DNA of 43,321 bases from contig CAJOII010000006.1 in assembly GCA_905234535.1 (NCBI GenBank), forward strand, positions 1 through 43,321, read 5' to 3'. The DNA comes from an uncultured Ruminococcus sp. Lineage in GTDB: Bacteria; Bacillota; Clostridia; Oscillospirales; Acutalibacteraceae. The position numbers and the translations under genes are program-made. The notes under the pieces are model-generated. The model had not been told where the DNA came from, did no database searches, and was given only the letters and a program-made list of their open reading frames with translations. Below are positions 23,301 through 31,884 of this stretch, piece after piece. Within the stretch, counting starts at the first letter, position 1; each line of letters starts with the position of its first letter.

Positions 23301-23477
23301 TCAGAACAGCGGCGTATGGGGCTCGGTTGACTGCACCTTTTCGTCGATCTTCCGGTAGATCTCGCTGATCGGCGTCTCTAAAGGATAGTGAAACATATCC
23401 TCCTTCCGGTCGGATACTCTTTCTTCTTTGCCGGAGACTGCGGATAAGCGCATTTTTTCGACAGACTTCTGAGTCAT
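23301..23477 (-). CDS. 58-residue hypothetical protein
   Basis: An open frame from ATG 23477, beginning MTQKSVEKMRLSAVSG and ending in the tail EPHTPLF. It is charged and soluble, with no membrane segment and no family that I recognise. The ribosome site is weak (AGAAG at some distance). It occupies most of the otherwise empty gap between the NrdR box and the DUF3789 gene. The composition resembles a real coding region more than the surrounding AT-rich DNA, but translation is unproven. Confidence 0.45.
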   Translation of the reverse strand: MTQKSVEKMRLSAVSGKEERVSDRKEDMFHYPLETPISEIYRKIDEKVQSTEPHTPLF

Positions 23478-23565
23478 AGAATCATCTTCTTATATATTTC
23501 TAATCAAGAATTATTATATGACTATGAGCGCGTGATATGCGTATAATACTTTCGGAGGTGAAAAT

Positions 23566-23670
23566 ATGCTTATGTTTTTCGCGGGTCTGATGATCGGCGG
23601 GTTCTTAGGCGTGTGCGTGATGTGCCTGCTCAGTATCGCATCGTCCGAAGACGATCTTTACGGAATATAA
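23566..23670 (+). CDS. DUF3789-type small membrane protein (34 residues)
   Basis: ATG 23566 is behind GGAGG at a good distance, with TATAAT at 23542-23547 as a likely -10. The peptide is one hydrophobic helix, MLMFFAGLMIGGFLGVCVM followed by CLL, then a short acidic tail SSEDDLYGI. That is the pattern of the DUF3789 family of very small clostridial membrane proteins. The function is unknown. The nadE promoter follows 12 bases after its stop. Confidence 0.75.
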   Translation: MLMFFAGLMIGGFLGVCVMCLLSIASSEDDLYGI

Positions 23671-23682
23671 GAAGCGTCTTTG

Positions 23683-23711
23683 TTGACAGAATGCCGCGGG
23701 AATGGTAAAAT
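23683..23711 (+). promoter_or_regulatory. Sigma-A promoter of nadE
   Basis: TTGACA (23683-23688) and TAAAAT (23706-23711) are separated by 17 bases, 20 bases before ATG 23732. The short leader supports 23732 rather than the upstream in-frame start at 23702. Confidence 0.85.
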
Positions 23712-23731
23712 ACGGAAAAAGGAGGGGTATC

Positions 23732-24457
23732 ATGGATATCGTGAAAATCAAGGACGAATGTGTCGAATGGATCAGAAATTTCTTTGAAGAAAACGGCAAG
23801 GGCTGCAGCGCGGTTGTCGGTATCTCCGGCGGAAAGGACAGCTCTGTCACCGCCGCCTTGTGCGTAGAAGCGCTGGGAAAAGAGCGGGTCATCGGCATAT
23901 TGATGCCCAGCGGCGAACAGGCGGATATCGATATGGCGTATCTCTTGGTCGATCATCTCGGCATCGAGCGCTATGTCGTCAACATCAAGGACGCGGTGGA
24001 CGGTATCGCAAACGCGATCCCCTTCTCGCTCTCAAAGCAAAGTGTGACGAATCTTCCGGCAAGGATCCGTATGGCCACGCTCTACGCGGTCTCACAGTCA
24101 AAGAACGGAAGGGTCGCCAACACCTGCAACCTCTCCGAAGACTGGGTAGGCTACTCGACCCGCTACGGCGACGCAGCGGGGGACTTCTCTCCCCTCTCTC
24201 ATCTCACGGTCGGCGAGGTCAAAGAGATCGGCAGACTTTTGGGTCTGCCCGCGCCATTAGTGGACAAGGTGCCGATCGACGGTCTCTCAGGCAAGACAGA
24301 CGAGGAAAACTTAGGCTTTACCTACGCTGAGCTTGACCGCTATATCCGCACAGGAGAGATCGAAAACCCGGAGCACAAGGAGCGGATCGACCGTCTTCAC
24401 AAGCAAAATCTCTTCAAGCTGCAGCTGATGCCGTCGTTTATACCCTCAGAGATATGA
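23732..24457 (+). CDS. nadE: NAD synthetase (ammonia-dependent type)
   Basis: 241 residues with GGAGGGG upstream. NadE converts deamido-NAD to NAD using ATP and ammonia. The PP-loop SGGKDSS is near residues 36-42, with NTCNLSEDWVGYSTRYGD near 131-148 (deamido-NAD site), FSPLSHLTVGEVKE near 152-165 and GLSGKTDEENLGFTY near 189-203. There is no N-terminal glutaminase domain, so free ammonia is expected as the nitrogen source. The stop overlaps the next ATG (ATGA), so the two genes are coupled. Confidence 0.95.
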   Translation: MDIVKIKDECVEWIRNFFEENGKGCSAVVGISGGKDSSVTAALCVEALGKERVIGILMPSGEQADIDMAYLLVDHLGIERYVVNIKDAVDGIANAIPFSLSKQSVTNLPARIRMATLYAVSQSKNGRVANTCNLSEDWVGYSTRYGDAAGDFSPLSHLTVGEVKEIGRLLGLPAPLVDKVPIDGLSGKTDEENLGFTYAELDRYIRTGEIENPEHKERIDRLHKQNLFKLQLMPSFIPSEI

Positions 24458-24789
24458 ACAGAAAGGCTAAGCTGATCCTGATCCTCTCGGTCGTCTTTGT
24501 ATTTGTGATGATCGGCTTTACGGTTTTTCACAGCATCTATACGAATACGGATCACAACCGCTATCACACTGCCGATGAGATTCGGATCAAGACTGCCGAG
24601 AAGATCAATCTTAACACAGCGTCAAAAGACGAGCTGATGCTCCTGCCCAATATCGGCGAGCTCACCGCGAAAAAAATCATTGACTATCGGGAGTCAAACG
24701 GCAGATTCAGCACCATTGAAGACATCAAAAACATCACAGGTATCGGGGAGAAGACCTACCGAAAGATCCTACCCTATATCACCGTATAA
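24454..24789 (+). CDS. ComEA-like membrane-anchored helix-hairpin-helix protein
   Basis: 111 residues. One N-terminal transmembrane helix (about 7-29) leads to an outside helix-hairpin-helix pair (about 50-110): KINLNTASKDELMLLPNIGELTAKKI followed by ITGIGEKTYRKILPYI. ComEA binds incoming DNA in competence. This protein has the HhH domain and anchor but is short and lacks a visible SLBB domain, so a DNA-uptake role is only possible. It is coupled to nadE and closed by the terminator at 24801. Confidence 0.85.
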   Translation: MNRKAKLILILSVVFVFVMIGFTVFHSIYTNTDHNRYHTADEIRIKTAEKINLNTASKDELMLLPNIGELTAKKIIDYRESNGRFSTIEDIKNITGIGEKTYRKILPYITV

Positions 24790-24800
24790 TATCGAATGAT

Positions 24801-24832
24801 AAAACGGGCTGTCAGATGGCAGCCCGTTTTTT
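24801..24832 (+). terminator. Terminator after nadE-comEA-like operon
   Basis: The stem AAAACGGGCTG / CAGCCCGTTTT with loop TCAGATGG is followed by TT. It is nearly symmetrical, so it may also stop the EamA gene transcript coming from the other side. Confidence 0.88.
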
Positions 24833-24861
24833 GATGTGTTTATATTTCTATAAAAGAATTA

Positions 24862-25728
24862 TTATTTTGCTTCCGTTCTCCTAGTGATCAGATAGTTGAC
24901 GATCGCCATCATGATGATGATCCCATAGCCGATGAAGCTGTAGACATCCGGCAGCTCCGAGAAGACGAGAATGCTGAACAGCGCCGCAAAGATGATCTGG
25001 GAAAAATCGTAGACAGAGATCTCTTTCGCCGGCGCGTAGGAGTACGCCGTTGTCACTGCAAACTGCGCCAGTGCCGCACAGAGCCCCGCCGATAAGAGAC
25101 ATATCCACTGCATAAGGTTCATCTGCACATACCCAATGATCACGACAGGCGTGACAGCGAGCGTGGAGCAAAACGAAAAGAAGAAGACGATGTACGCCTT
25201 GTTCTCTTTGAGCTGTCCGAGCTTTCGGACGAACGCATACGCCGCTCCCGCGAATGCGCCGCTCATAAATCCGACCAGCGCCGGAAAGAGCGAGGTGTTC
25301 GCAAAGCTCGGCTTGATCACAAACAGCGCGCCGACAAACGCGCCCGCTACCGTCAGCCACTGAAACAGCTTCGGTCTCTCCTTCACAACGATAAATGAGA
25401 AGATGATCGTAAAAAACGGCGACATCTTGTTGAGGATCGACGCGTCGGAGAGCACCAGCCGGTCGAGCGCGTAGTAGTTACAGATCACGCCCAAAAGCCC
25501 GCACACCGTTCTGAGGATCAGATATTTGAGACTGCCCTCAGCCGATGGTCTGAAGGGCGCTTTATTCTTTACAAGAACAATAAACGCAAAAATCGCCGCG
25601 ATCGCGTTTCTGAAAAAAACCTTCTGAAAGGTGGGCAGATCTCCCGACAGCTTGACGAAGAGGTTCATCGCCGCGAAGAAGAACGCCGACACGATCAGAA
25701 AGAGGATTCCCTTTTGTCTGTTACTCAC
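24862..25728 (-). CDS. EamA/DMT-family transporter
   Basis: 288 residues, ten predicted transmembrane helices in two EamA repeats. The first repeat starts at about 4 (KGILFLIVSAFFFAAMN), with motif ALDRLVLSDASILNKMSPFFTIIFS near 90-114; the second begins near 145. The C-terminal end is short and basic. The substrate is unknown (drug or metabolite exporter). I chose GTG 25728 because a -10 TATAAT at 25749-25754 places the transcript start too close to the alternative GTG at 25743, and GGAAG is well spaced from 25728. Confidence 0.85.
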   Translation of the reverse strand: MSNRQKGILFLIVSAFFFAAMNLFVKLSGDLPTFQKVFFRNAIAAIFAFIVLVKNKAPFRPSAEGSLKYLILRTVCGLLGVICNYYALDRLVLSDASILNKMSPFFTIIFSFIVVKERPKLFQWLTVAGAFVGALFVIKPSFANTSLFPALVGFMSGAFAGAAYAFVRKLGQLKENKAYIVFFFSFCSTLAVTPVVIIGYVQMNLMQWICLLSAGLCAALAQFAVTTAYSYAPAKEISVYDFSQIIFAALFSILVFSELPDVYSFIGYGIIIMMAIVNYLITRRTEAK

Positions 25729-25748
25729 GAAAATCACTTCCACATCAT

Positions 25749-25776
25749 ATTATACCATCAGACAGCCGAATCGCAA
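25749..25776 (-). promoter_or_regulatory. Sigma-A promoter of the EamA gene
   Basis: On the minus strand TTGCGA (25771-25776) and TATAAT (25749-25754) with 16 bases between. This supports the downstream GTG start at 25728. Confidence 0.7.
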
Positions 25777-25836
25777 GTACTAATTTCAGCATATACAACG
25801 GCATAGCTGTCAACACCGCTTTGGAGGGTTTTTGAT

Positions 25837-26733
25837 ATGTTCTTTGTCATCAGGCGAATCATCAAGAACCCATGTCAGCAAAGCACAAGAAGAAAAATCG
25901 GCGCTTTTCTGAGTATGGCGGGCGTCTTCTTCAACCTTCTTCTCTTTCTGATCAAGCTCTACGCGGGAAAGCGTTCCTCGTCCATCGCGATCACTGCGGA
26001 CGCGTTCAATAATCTGTCGGACGCGCTCTCTTCTCTGCTGCTGACGGCAGGCTTCATTCTGTCGGGGATGAAAGAGAACGATATGTACCCCTACGGCTTC
26101 GGAAGGATCGAATACCTCTCGGGGCTGTTCTTCTCGGGAGCGGTGATCTTTGTCGGAGCAAAGCTCTTTATTTCTTCTATAGAAAAATTATTCCGACCTC
26201 AGCCGATCACCGCGTCCTTAGAGATCGTGTGTATCCTGCTCTTATCCGTACTGATCAAAAGCTATATGTTCTTCTATAACCTGAAAGCCGCGAAGGAGAT
26301 CCGCTCCATGGCGGTCAAGGCGGCTGCAATCGACTCGCTCTCCGACTGTGTCGCCACCGTCGCCATTCTGCTGTCATTTCTCTTTTACCGGCTGTTCTCA
26401 TGTAACATCGACGGCATCTGCGGGATCATGGTAGCGGTGTGTATCTTATACGCGGGAGCGGCTTCGATGAAAGAATCCGCGCTGCCGCTGATCGGACGCG
26501 GCTGTGATCAGAAGACGCTCCTTGACATCAGAGAGACCGCGCGGTCATACGCGCCCGAGCTTCAGATCCTCAGGATCACGGTACACGACTATGGACCGCT
26601 CAAAAAGATCATCAACATCACCGTCAGACTCGATCAAGAGACAGCCACGCATAGCTTCTCTCAGCTTGAGAGCATTCTCAGCGAGAAGCTCGATATGGAA
26701 TGCGCCGTTTTTCTCAAACCGCAGAATCCTTGA
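25837..26733 (+). CDS. Cation diffusion facilitator (metal efflux) protein
   Basis: 298 residues; proton-coupled export of divalent metal. Six transmembrane helices and a C-terminal cytoplasmic domain (about 215-298). CDF motifs are ADAFNNLSDALSS near 49-61 in helix 2 and AAAIDSLSDCVATV in helix 5 near 166-179. The usual HPFGHGR loop reads YPYGFGRIEY here, so two histidines are replaced by Tyr and Phe. This may alter metal choice, so zinc, manganese or iron cannot be told apart. GGAGG lies upstream. A hairpin follows 70 bases after the stop. Confidence 0.9.
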   Translation: MFFVIRRIIKNPCQQSTRRKIGAFLSMAGVFFNLLLFLIKLYAGKRSSSIAITADAFNNLSDALSSLLLTAGFILSGMKENDMYPYGFGRIEYLSGLFFSGAVIFVGAKLFISSIEKLFRPQPITASLEIVCILLLSVLIKSYMFFYNLKAAKEIRSMAVKAAAIDSLSDCVATVAILLSFLFYRLFSCNIDGICGIMVAVCILYAGAASMKESALPLIGRGCDQKTLLDIRETARSYAPELQILRITVHDYGPLKKIINITVRLDQETATHSFSQLESILSEKLDMECAVFLKPQNP

Positions 26734-26802
26734 TCGGATATTTTTGGCGACTGCGGAATAAAAGCGATAAAACAAGTCAAAAATATCTGTGTAGAGATCA
26801 AA

Positions 26803-26838
26803 CAGAACGGATCATTCAGATATGAACGATCCGTTCTG
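26803..26838 (+). promoter_or_regulatory. Hairpin in the mazF leader
   Basis: The 11-bp arms CAGAACGGATC (26803-26813) and GATCCGTTCTG (26828-26838) extend inward, after one A/C mismatch, with TTCA and TGAA around a GATA loop. No U-tract follows on either strand, so it is not a standard terminator. It ends 25 bases before the TTG start of mazF and could be an operator or an mRNA structure that controls the toxin. Confidence 0.7.
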
Positions 26839-26863
26839 CAGAAAGCCACGGAGTGTGAACAGA

Positions 26864-27205
26864 TTGAATATCAAACGAGGAGACATCTATTACGCGGATC
26901 TGAGCCCTGTCGTCGGATCCGAGCAGGGCGGCATCCGTCCGGTGCTGATCGTACAGAACGATGTCGGCAACCGCTTCTCTCCCACCGTCATCGCCGCAGC
27001 GATCACTTCGCGCCAGACCAAGGCGAAGCTGCCCACACATATCCCGATCGAGGCGAAGTCGTCGGGACTGCTCACAGACTCGGTCGTCCTGCTCGAGCAG
27101 GTCAGGACCATCGACAAAAGACGCCTTAAGGAGAAGATGGGCTCTGTCAGCGAGCGCTCAATGAAGGAGATCAATCAGGCGATATCCGTCTCGTTCGGGT
27201 TATAA
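26864..27205 (+). CDS. mazF: MazF/EndoA-type endoribonuclease toxin
   Basis: 113 residues from a TTG start, close to the 116 of B. subtilis MazF (MIVKRGDVYFADLSP). Sequence-specific mRNA interferase of type II toxin-antitoxin systems. Motifs: [20 protein letters not shown] near 2-21, [12 protein letters not shown] near 22-33, [14 protein letters not shown] near 47-60 with the likely catalytic Arg and Thr/Ser, and [13 protein letters not shown] near 77-89. GGAG is 10 bases before the TTG; an upstream ATG at 26822 lies in the hairpin and has no ribosome site. No MazE-like antitoxin is seen beside it, unlike the usual arrangement. Confidence 0.93.
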   Translation: MNIKRGDIYYADLSPVVGSEQGGIRPVLIVQNDVGNRFSPTVIAAAITSRQTKAKLPTHIPIEAKSSGLLTDSVVLLEQVRTIDKRRLKEKMGSVSERSMKEINQAISVSFGL

Positions 27206-27207
27206 TA

Positions 27208-27241
27208 AACCGGAGCTTCCTAAGAAGAAGCTCCGGTTTTC
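27208..27241 (+). terminator. Bidirectional terminator between mazF and the DUF4349 gene
   Basis: The 12-bp stem AACCGGAGCTTC / GAAGCTCCGGTT with loop CTAAGAA is followed by TT and TC. On the minus strand the flank TTATTATAAC is T-rich, so it may serve both genes. Confidence 0.85.
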
Positions 27242-27253
27242 TGATACATATGC

Positions 27254-28306
27254 TTATTCTTTTTTGTCAGTCTTATCGGCGGGTGCAGGCCTCTCCTGAG
27301 CCTTCTGCTCTATGACAGGAGCGCTCCCTACAGGGGCGGCAGGGGTATTCTGCCGAACCGGGGGATTTTTCTTCGCCTTCTCTCTCTTCTTTCTGCTGTG
27401 TCTGAGAGAGAGCTTGACGATCAAGAGCGCAATCAGTCCCATCACGCCGAAGAGGATCCAGAACGGGGTCAGTCCGACAAAGCCGACGAACAGATCCTCA
27501 AAGAACTCGCCGATCGCGGAAAGGTTTGAGAAGAAGCTCTTGCCGATCTTCTGCCATAGGGTATCCTCTATCACGGGGCTCTCACGCTCGACCTCGCGGA
27601 CAGAGAGCGAGAACGAAGTGTAGTCGATGTCGGCGTCTAAGGTTCTCAGCTGAGACTCATACGACTCGATCTCATAGATGACATCGGACAGACGGCTCTG
27701 TATGTCGATGATATCGGTGACAGAGTCCGCTTCTTTCAAGAGCTTCTCAAGAGACTCCTGCTCGAGCTTTAACGACTTGATCCTGCTCTCGACATCGATA
27801 TATGTGAGAGTGACATCCTCGGTGTCGATCGAGCTCGAATAGATATGGGCGTTCTCCTTGACAAATTTGACGAAGTTGTCTTTTTTCTCTGAAGGAATTT
27901 TGATTTCATAGCTGCCGGAGAGATAGCCTGACGAGGACGAGCTGTAGGAGTTTTGATAAGCGATATACCCCTTGAGCTCCTTCACTTTTGCTTCCAGAGC
28001 GTTGACAAAGTCGTCATAAGTCTTGGTCTCAAGCGTATACGAATAGCTTTCGATGATCTTGCGGTTGTTGTCGGTCACCTTCTCGGCAGTCTTTGACGAA
28101 GAGCCGGAGGAGCCGCCCGATGAACCGGAAGCGCTGCCCGAAGCGGAGTTACTGTACGCGTCATAACTGTCATCGTCGTAATAGCCATAGTCCGCCTCCT
28201 CTCTCACGGAATCGGAGCGATTCGAGCCGGCACAAGCGGCAAGCACCATCATGATCAAGAGCAGAGAAAGCGCAAGGAAGAGAATTTTGAAAATATTCTT
28301 TTTCAT
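27254..28306 (-). CDS. DUF4349 lipoprotein with C-terminal membrane helix
   Basis: 350 residues from ATG 28306 (AGGAGG upstream). Signal peptide with lipobox LAAC (near 22-25), a Ser/Gly/Tyr-rich linker (about 30-72), then the DUF4349 domain (about 80-245) with a long coiled-coil region around SRIKSLKLEQESLEKLLKEA. A transmembrane helix near 278-300 (PFWILFGVMGLIALLIV) is followed by a basic Pro/Lys-rich cytoplasmic tail. The function is unknown; proteins of this family are cell-surface. The gene starts 59 bases after addA on the same strand, so addBA read-through is possible. Confidence 0.9.
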   Translation of the reverse strand: MKKNIFKILFLALSLLLIMMVLAACAGSNRSDSVREEADYGYYDDDSYDAYSNSASGSASGSSGGSSGSSSKTAEKVTDNNRKIIESYSYTLETKTYDDFVNALEAKVKELKGYIAYQNSYSSSSSGYLSGSYEIKIPSEKKDNFVKFVKENAHIYSSSIDTEDVTLTYIDVESRIKSLKLEQESLEKLLKEADSVTDIIDIQSRLSDVIYEIESYESQLRTLDADIDYTSFSLSVREVERESPVIEDTLWQKIGKSFFSNLSAIGEFFEDLFVGFVGLTPFWILFGVMGLIALLIVKLSLRHSRKKREKAKKNPPVRQNTPAAPVGSAPVIEQKAQERPAPADKTDKKE

Positions 28307-28365
28307 CCTGAAAACCTCCTGAAATATCTTTCTGACAATAATACCCTGCAAAACGACAGAATGTT

Positions 28366-31300
28366 TCACACAACGGAAATTTCTTTTGATAAATATACCG
28401 AATAGATCTTACACTCTGAGACAGGCATCTCCAAGCACTGCTCGAGCGCCTTCTTATATAATAACAGCTGAGAAGCATAGATGTCAACGAGATGAGACGC
28501 TTCTTTCACCCGATCGGTCTTGTAGTCGACGATGATGAGCCTCCCGTCTTCAACAAACGCAAGATCCACCGCGCCCTGTAGGATGATCTCTTCATCTTTG
28601 AACTCGTCCGGTATCTCCGGTCTGACAAAGAACGCCGGAATCCCCACCGTGAAGCGGTACTCCTTATACACCTTCTCACTTTTGAGACAGCGGTCAACAA
28701 GCGGCGAGTTGATGAACGCCGCGGCTCTCTCAAGATCGATGCTCTGCGCCTGAACATGGGTAAGATATCCCTCATCGGTCAGGCGGAGGATCTCAGAGGA
28801 GATATCCGCTCTCGCCCGAGAGAAATCCGCGTACTGCATGAAGCGGTGCAGCGCGGTACCCTTCTCGGCGGCGGTGAGCTTCTCCTTCTCTAAGAACGCC
28901 GGCGTCGCCAGAATACGGTCAAAGGCTGGATAGGAGAGCTTATGCGCGAGCTGTGACGCCGCTACCTTCACGGGGAGTGAAAGCACATCCTCATACGGAT
29001 AAACAAAGTCACGGTGCTCTTTGAGCATCTTGACCGCAACAGACGGAGGAAGGATCCTTTCCTGCTCGATATCCTGAGCATGCCCCTCTTCAAAGATCTC
29101 TTCGCCGTCTGAGAGCGGCTCTTCGATCAGCCGGATATCAAAGGGGAACGACGCTCTTCTATCTGCGGAGCACCACGCGGATGACACTTCTCTTAAGACT
29201 TCGCCGTCGGGGTGCAGCATCGCGCACATCAAGATCCAGTCGGAGCTCTTGTTCGCGCTTCGTACGACGAACGGCGATATGGTCTCTGACGACGACAGCA
29301 TGGACGCGATCTTCTCAAGATAGTGATCGGGAAAACGATAGGAGGAGGTCATAATCAGCTTCTCCTTCGCGCGGGTCATCCCGACATAGAGGATCCTGAG
29401 CTCCTCGCTCTTCTCCGCGCGCTTGAGCTCTAAGGAGAGCGCCTTTCTGGGCATAGTGTTGTAGGTGATATTCAGAGCGATGTCGCGCTTCTTCATCGCG
29501 ACGCCAAAGTCCGGATGGAGAAGGACATCTTCCTTGGTATCAGAGATAAACGCGTCACAGGTGTTCGCGATAAAGCAGACAGGGAATTCGAGCCCCTTGC
29601 TCGAGTGGATACTCATCAGGGTGACCGCGTTCTTAGAGGAATCATCGGATGACAGGGCGCCCTTGAGGTCGCTGCCCTGCTCTGTCAAGCGGTCGATATA
29701 GGCGATAAAGGACGAGAGCCCCTTCTTCGTGTTCTGCTCGAAAGATCGAATGTGATCGTAGAGCGTTCTGAGATTCAGGGCGGGATTCGCGGAATCGGAC
29801 ACCGCCGAGATGATCTGAGAGAACGCGGTGCGGTCATAGATCACTCTTATCAGCTGCTCAAGCCCGACAGAGAGCGACAGCGTACGGTAGTGCATCAGCT
29901 CCCTCACAAAGCGCGAGGACTTCTCATCTCCGTTCTCCTGATCCTTAAGCACAGCGGCATAAAGAGAGGTGCCGGGAGAATTCAGACGGATACGCGCCAT
30001 ATCATCCTCATCAAAGCCGAACACCGGCGACATCAAAACGCTCAGAAGCTCGATATCCAGCGCCGGATTATTGATCACGCGCAGGAGGTTGATCATCAAG
30101 ACAATCTCGATTCTGTCTAAGAACTTGCCGCTCTTCGTGGTCTCACAGCTGATGCCATAGCGCCTGAACACCTCAGCGAATATCGGCGTGATGCCGCGCT
30201 CCTTGCGCATCAAAACAGCGATATCCTCATAGCGGTAGCGAGGCTTTGTCTCATCCTCGGGATGGACAAGCTCCAGGATCCTTCGTGCGATATAATTTGC
30301 TTCCGCTTCAATCGCGTCCGGCTCTTCCATCTTCTTGTAATTCAAGACCGCAAGCTCCACCCGCGGCTCTTCTGCTTCAGGGTATGAAACTCCCGGATAC
30401 AGCATCTCTTCTTCGTTATAGTCGATATCGCCGACCGAACGGCTCATCAGCTTCTCAAAGAAGAAGTTTGAGGCGGAAAGGATATCCTCGGCACTTCTAA
30501 AATTCTTTTCAAGAATTATTTTTGCCGGAAAACGCGGGGCTTCGCGATCATAGAGGACCGATTCGTCTTTTCTTCTGATGAACAGCTCGGGACGAGCCTG
30601 ACGGAAGGTGTAGATGCTCTGCTTGACATCGCCGACGACGAACAGGTTCGTATCATTCTTTGAGATCGCCTTGAAAATCGTATACTGGATATCATTCGCG
30701 TCCTGAAACTCGTCAATCAGGATCTCTTCGAACCGCTCTGAGATCTCCCTCGCGGTATCGGTGAGCGCGAGCGTCTTTTCATCGATGACGAGACGGATCG
30801 TCCAGTGGCTCAGATCGGAGAAGTCGGCGATATTCCTCTGCTCCTTCATCGCCGCGTAGTTCTTTGAGAAAAGCCTGACCGTTTTGAAGAGCTGTTCGAT
30901 ATTATCTCTCAGGATCTCGATATCATACAGACACGCCGCCTCATCCTGCACAAAGAGATCCTGAAGCTCTTTGATGGTATCGAGACACGCGTCGCGGTCG
31001 GATTTTGCGGAGATCTTCAAGGGAGAGTTCGGCGTGCGCGGCAGCGATAAGGGCTCAAAGCGGGTGAGCGCGCGGTGCGCCTTGTCCCAGCTCTTATCCT
31101 TGATCGCCTCAGAGAGCGACGCTGTCAGCTCCTCGAGCTCTTCGAATACGGGGGTGAGCTTCTTTGACAGATTCTCGTCGTAAGAGATCTTGTCAAGACC
31201 CGATTCGATCAAGGGCTTCATATATTCGACCGCGTCTTTTAAGTAATCTAAGATGATCGAGCCGAACACCGAGCCGCCGACACTGTCAAAGTCCGTATAC

Positions 31301-31884
31301 ATCGACAGCATCCGATCCATCCAGCGATTCTCAAAGGCAAGGGTGGTGGTATAGTCATAGATGCGCTCGATGTTCTCACACAGCGCCTTGTCGTCTCTCG
31401 CAGAGGAGAAAAAGTCCACCAGCCTTAAAAAGGCGGGATCCCCCTCGGCGTAGAGCTCATCCAGGGTCAGGTTCATCGCATCGGCTTTCAGAACAGAGAG
31501 CTCAGCCGCGTCCGCGATGCGGAAGCCCCTGTCGATGTCCAATATGTAGAAGAATTCTTTGACAAGAGACGAGAAGAACGAGTCGACCGTGGAGATATGC
31601 GCTTTTGTCAGCAGCGCCTGCTGCCGTAAGAGCGCGGGGTTGTCGGGATCATCTCTCACGAGCTTTGCCAAAGCCTCTGAGATGCGGTGTCTGACCTCGG
31701 CGGCTGCCGCCTTGGTATAGGTAACGACCAGGATCCTGTCCGCGTCGATACCGTCCTCGGTGATCATCCGCACCACCCTCTCGGTTAGCACGGCGGTCTT
31801 GCCGGAGCCTGCCGCGGCAGATACAATCACCGAACCTCCCCGCGCCTCAATCGCGTCAGTCTGATGCTGTGTCCACTGTCTCAT
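28366..31884 (-). CDS. addA: ATP-dependent helicase/nuclease subunit A
   Basis: 1172 residues. AddA is the UvrD-like helicase and one of two nucleases of the AddAB enzyme, which resects double-strand breaks for recombination. Walker A AAAGSGKT is at about 23-30, Walker B LIDEFQDAN near 388-396, GDVKQSIYTFR follows, motif VI-like SIHSSKGLEFPV is near 755 and the nuclease motif IIVDYKTD near 1116-1123. I chose ATG 31884 because GGGAGGAG lies just upstream and the family starts there. It overlaps addB by 29 bases. The length fits the family (about 1230). Confidence 0.96.
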   Translation of the reverse strand: MRQWTQHQTDAIEARGGSVIVSAAAGSGKTAVLTERVVRMITEDGIDADRILVVTYTKAAAAEVRHRISEALAKLVRDDPDNPALLRQQALLTKAHISTVDSFFSSLVKEFFYILDIDRGFRIADAAELSVLKADAMNLTLDELYAEGDPAFLRLVDFFSSARDDKALCENIERIYDYTTTLAFENRWMDRMLSMYTDFDSVGGSVFGSIILDYLKDAVEYMKPLIESGLDKISYDENLSKKLTPVFEELEELTASLSEAIKDKSWDKAHRALTRFEPLSLPRTPNSPLKISAKSDRDACLDTIKELQDLFVQDEAACLYDIEILRDNIEQLFKTVRLFSKNYAAMKEQRNIADFSDLSHWTIRLVIDEKTLALTDTAREISERFEEILIDEFQDANDIQYTIFKAISKNDTNLFVVGDVKQSIYTFRQARPELFIRRKDESVLYDREAPRFPAKIILEKNFRSAEDILSASNFFFEKLMSRSVGDIDYNEEEMLYPGVSYPEAEEPRVELAVLNYKKMEEPDAIEAEANYIARRILELVHPEDETKPRYRYEDIAVLMRKERGITPIFAEVFRRYGISCETTKSGKFLDRIEIVLMINLLRVINNPALDIELLSVLMSPVFGFDEDDMARIRLNSPGTSLYAAVLKDQENGDEKSSRFVRELMHYRTLSLSVGLEQLIRVIYDRTAFSQIISAVSDSANPALNLRTLYDHIRSFEQNTKKGLSSFIAYIDRLTEQGSDLKGALSSDDSSKNAVTLMSIHSSKGLEFPVCFIANTCDAFISDTKEDVLLHPDFGVAMKKRDIALNITYNTMPRKALSLELKRAEKSEELRILYVGMTRAKEKLIMTSSYRFPDHYLEKIASMLSSSETISPFVVRSANKSSDWILMCAMLHPDGEVLREVSSAWCSADRRASFPFDIRLIEEPLSDGEEIFEEGHAQDIEQERILPPSVAVKMLKEHRDFVYPYEDVLSLPVKVAASQLAHKLSYPAFDRILATPAFLEKEKLTAAEKGTALHRFMQYADFSRARADISSEILRLTDEGYLTHVQAQSIDLERAAAFINSPLVDRCLKSEKVYKEYRFTVGIPAFFVRPEIPDEFKDEEIILQGAVDLAFVEDGRLIIVDYKTDRVKEASHLVDIYASQLLLYKKALEQCLEMPVSECKIYSVYLSKEISVV

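Noticed and set aside
23247..23330. 27-codon plus-strand frame behind AGGAG
   Set aside because: Very short, overlaps the end of the 58-residue frame and resembles nothing; the ribosome-like site could be chance in AT-rich DNA.
26822..26863. ATG start for mazF at 26822
   Set aside because: It sits inside the hairpin loop without a ribosome site, and the extra 14 residues are absent from known MazF; the TTG at 26864 gives the normal N-terminus.
27208..27241. Regulatory riboswitch before the DUF4349 gene
   Set aside because: The hairpin is a plain terminator between convergent genes; the DUF4349 gene starts on the far side at 28306.
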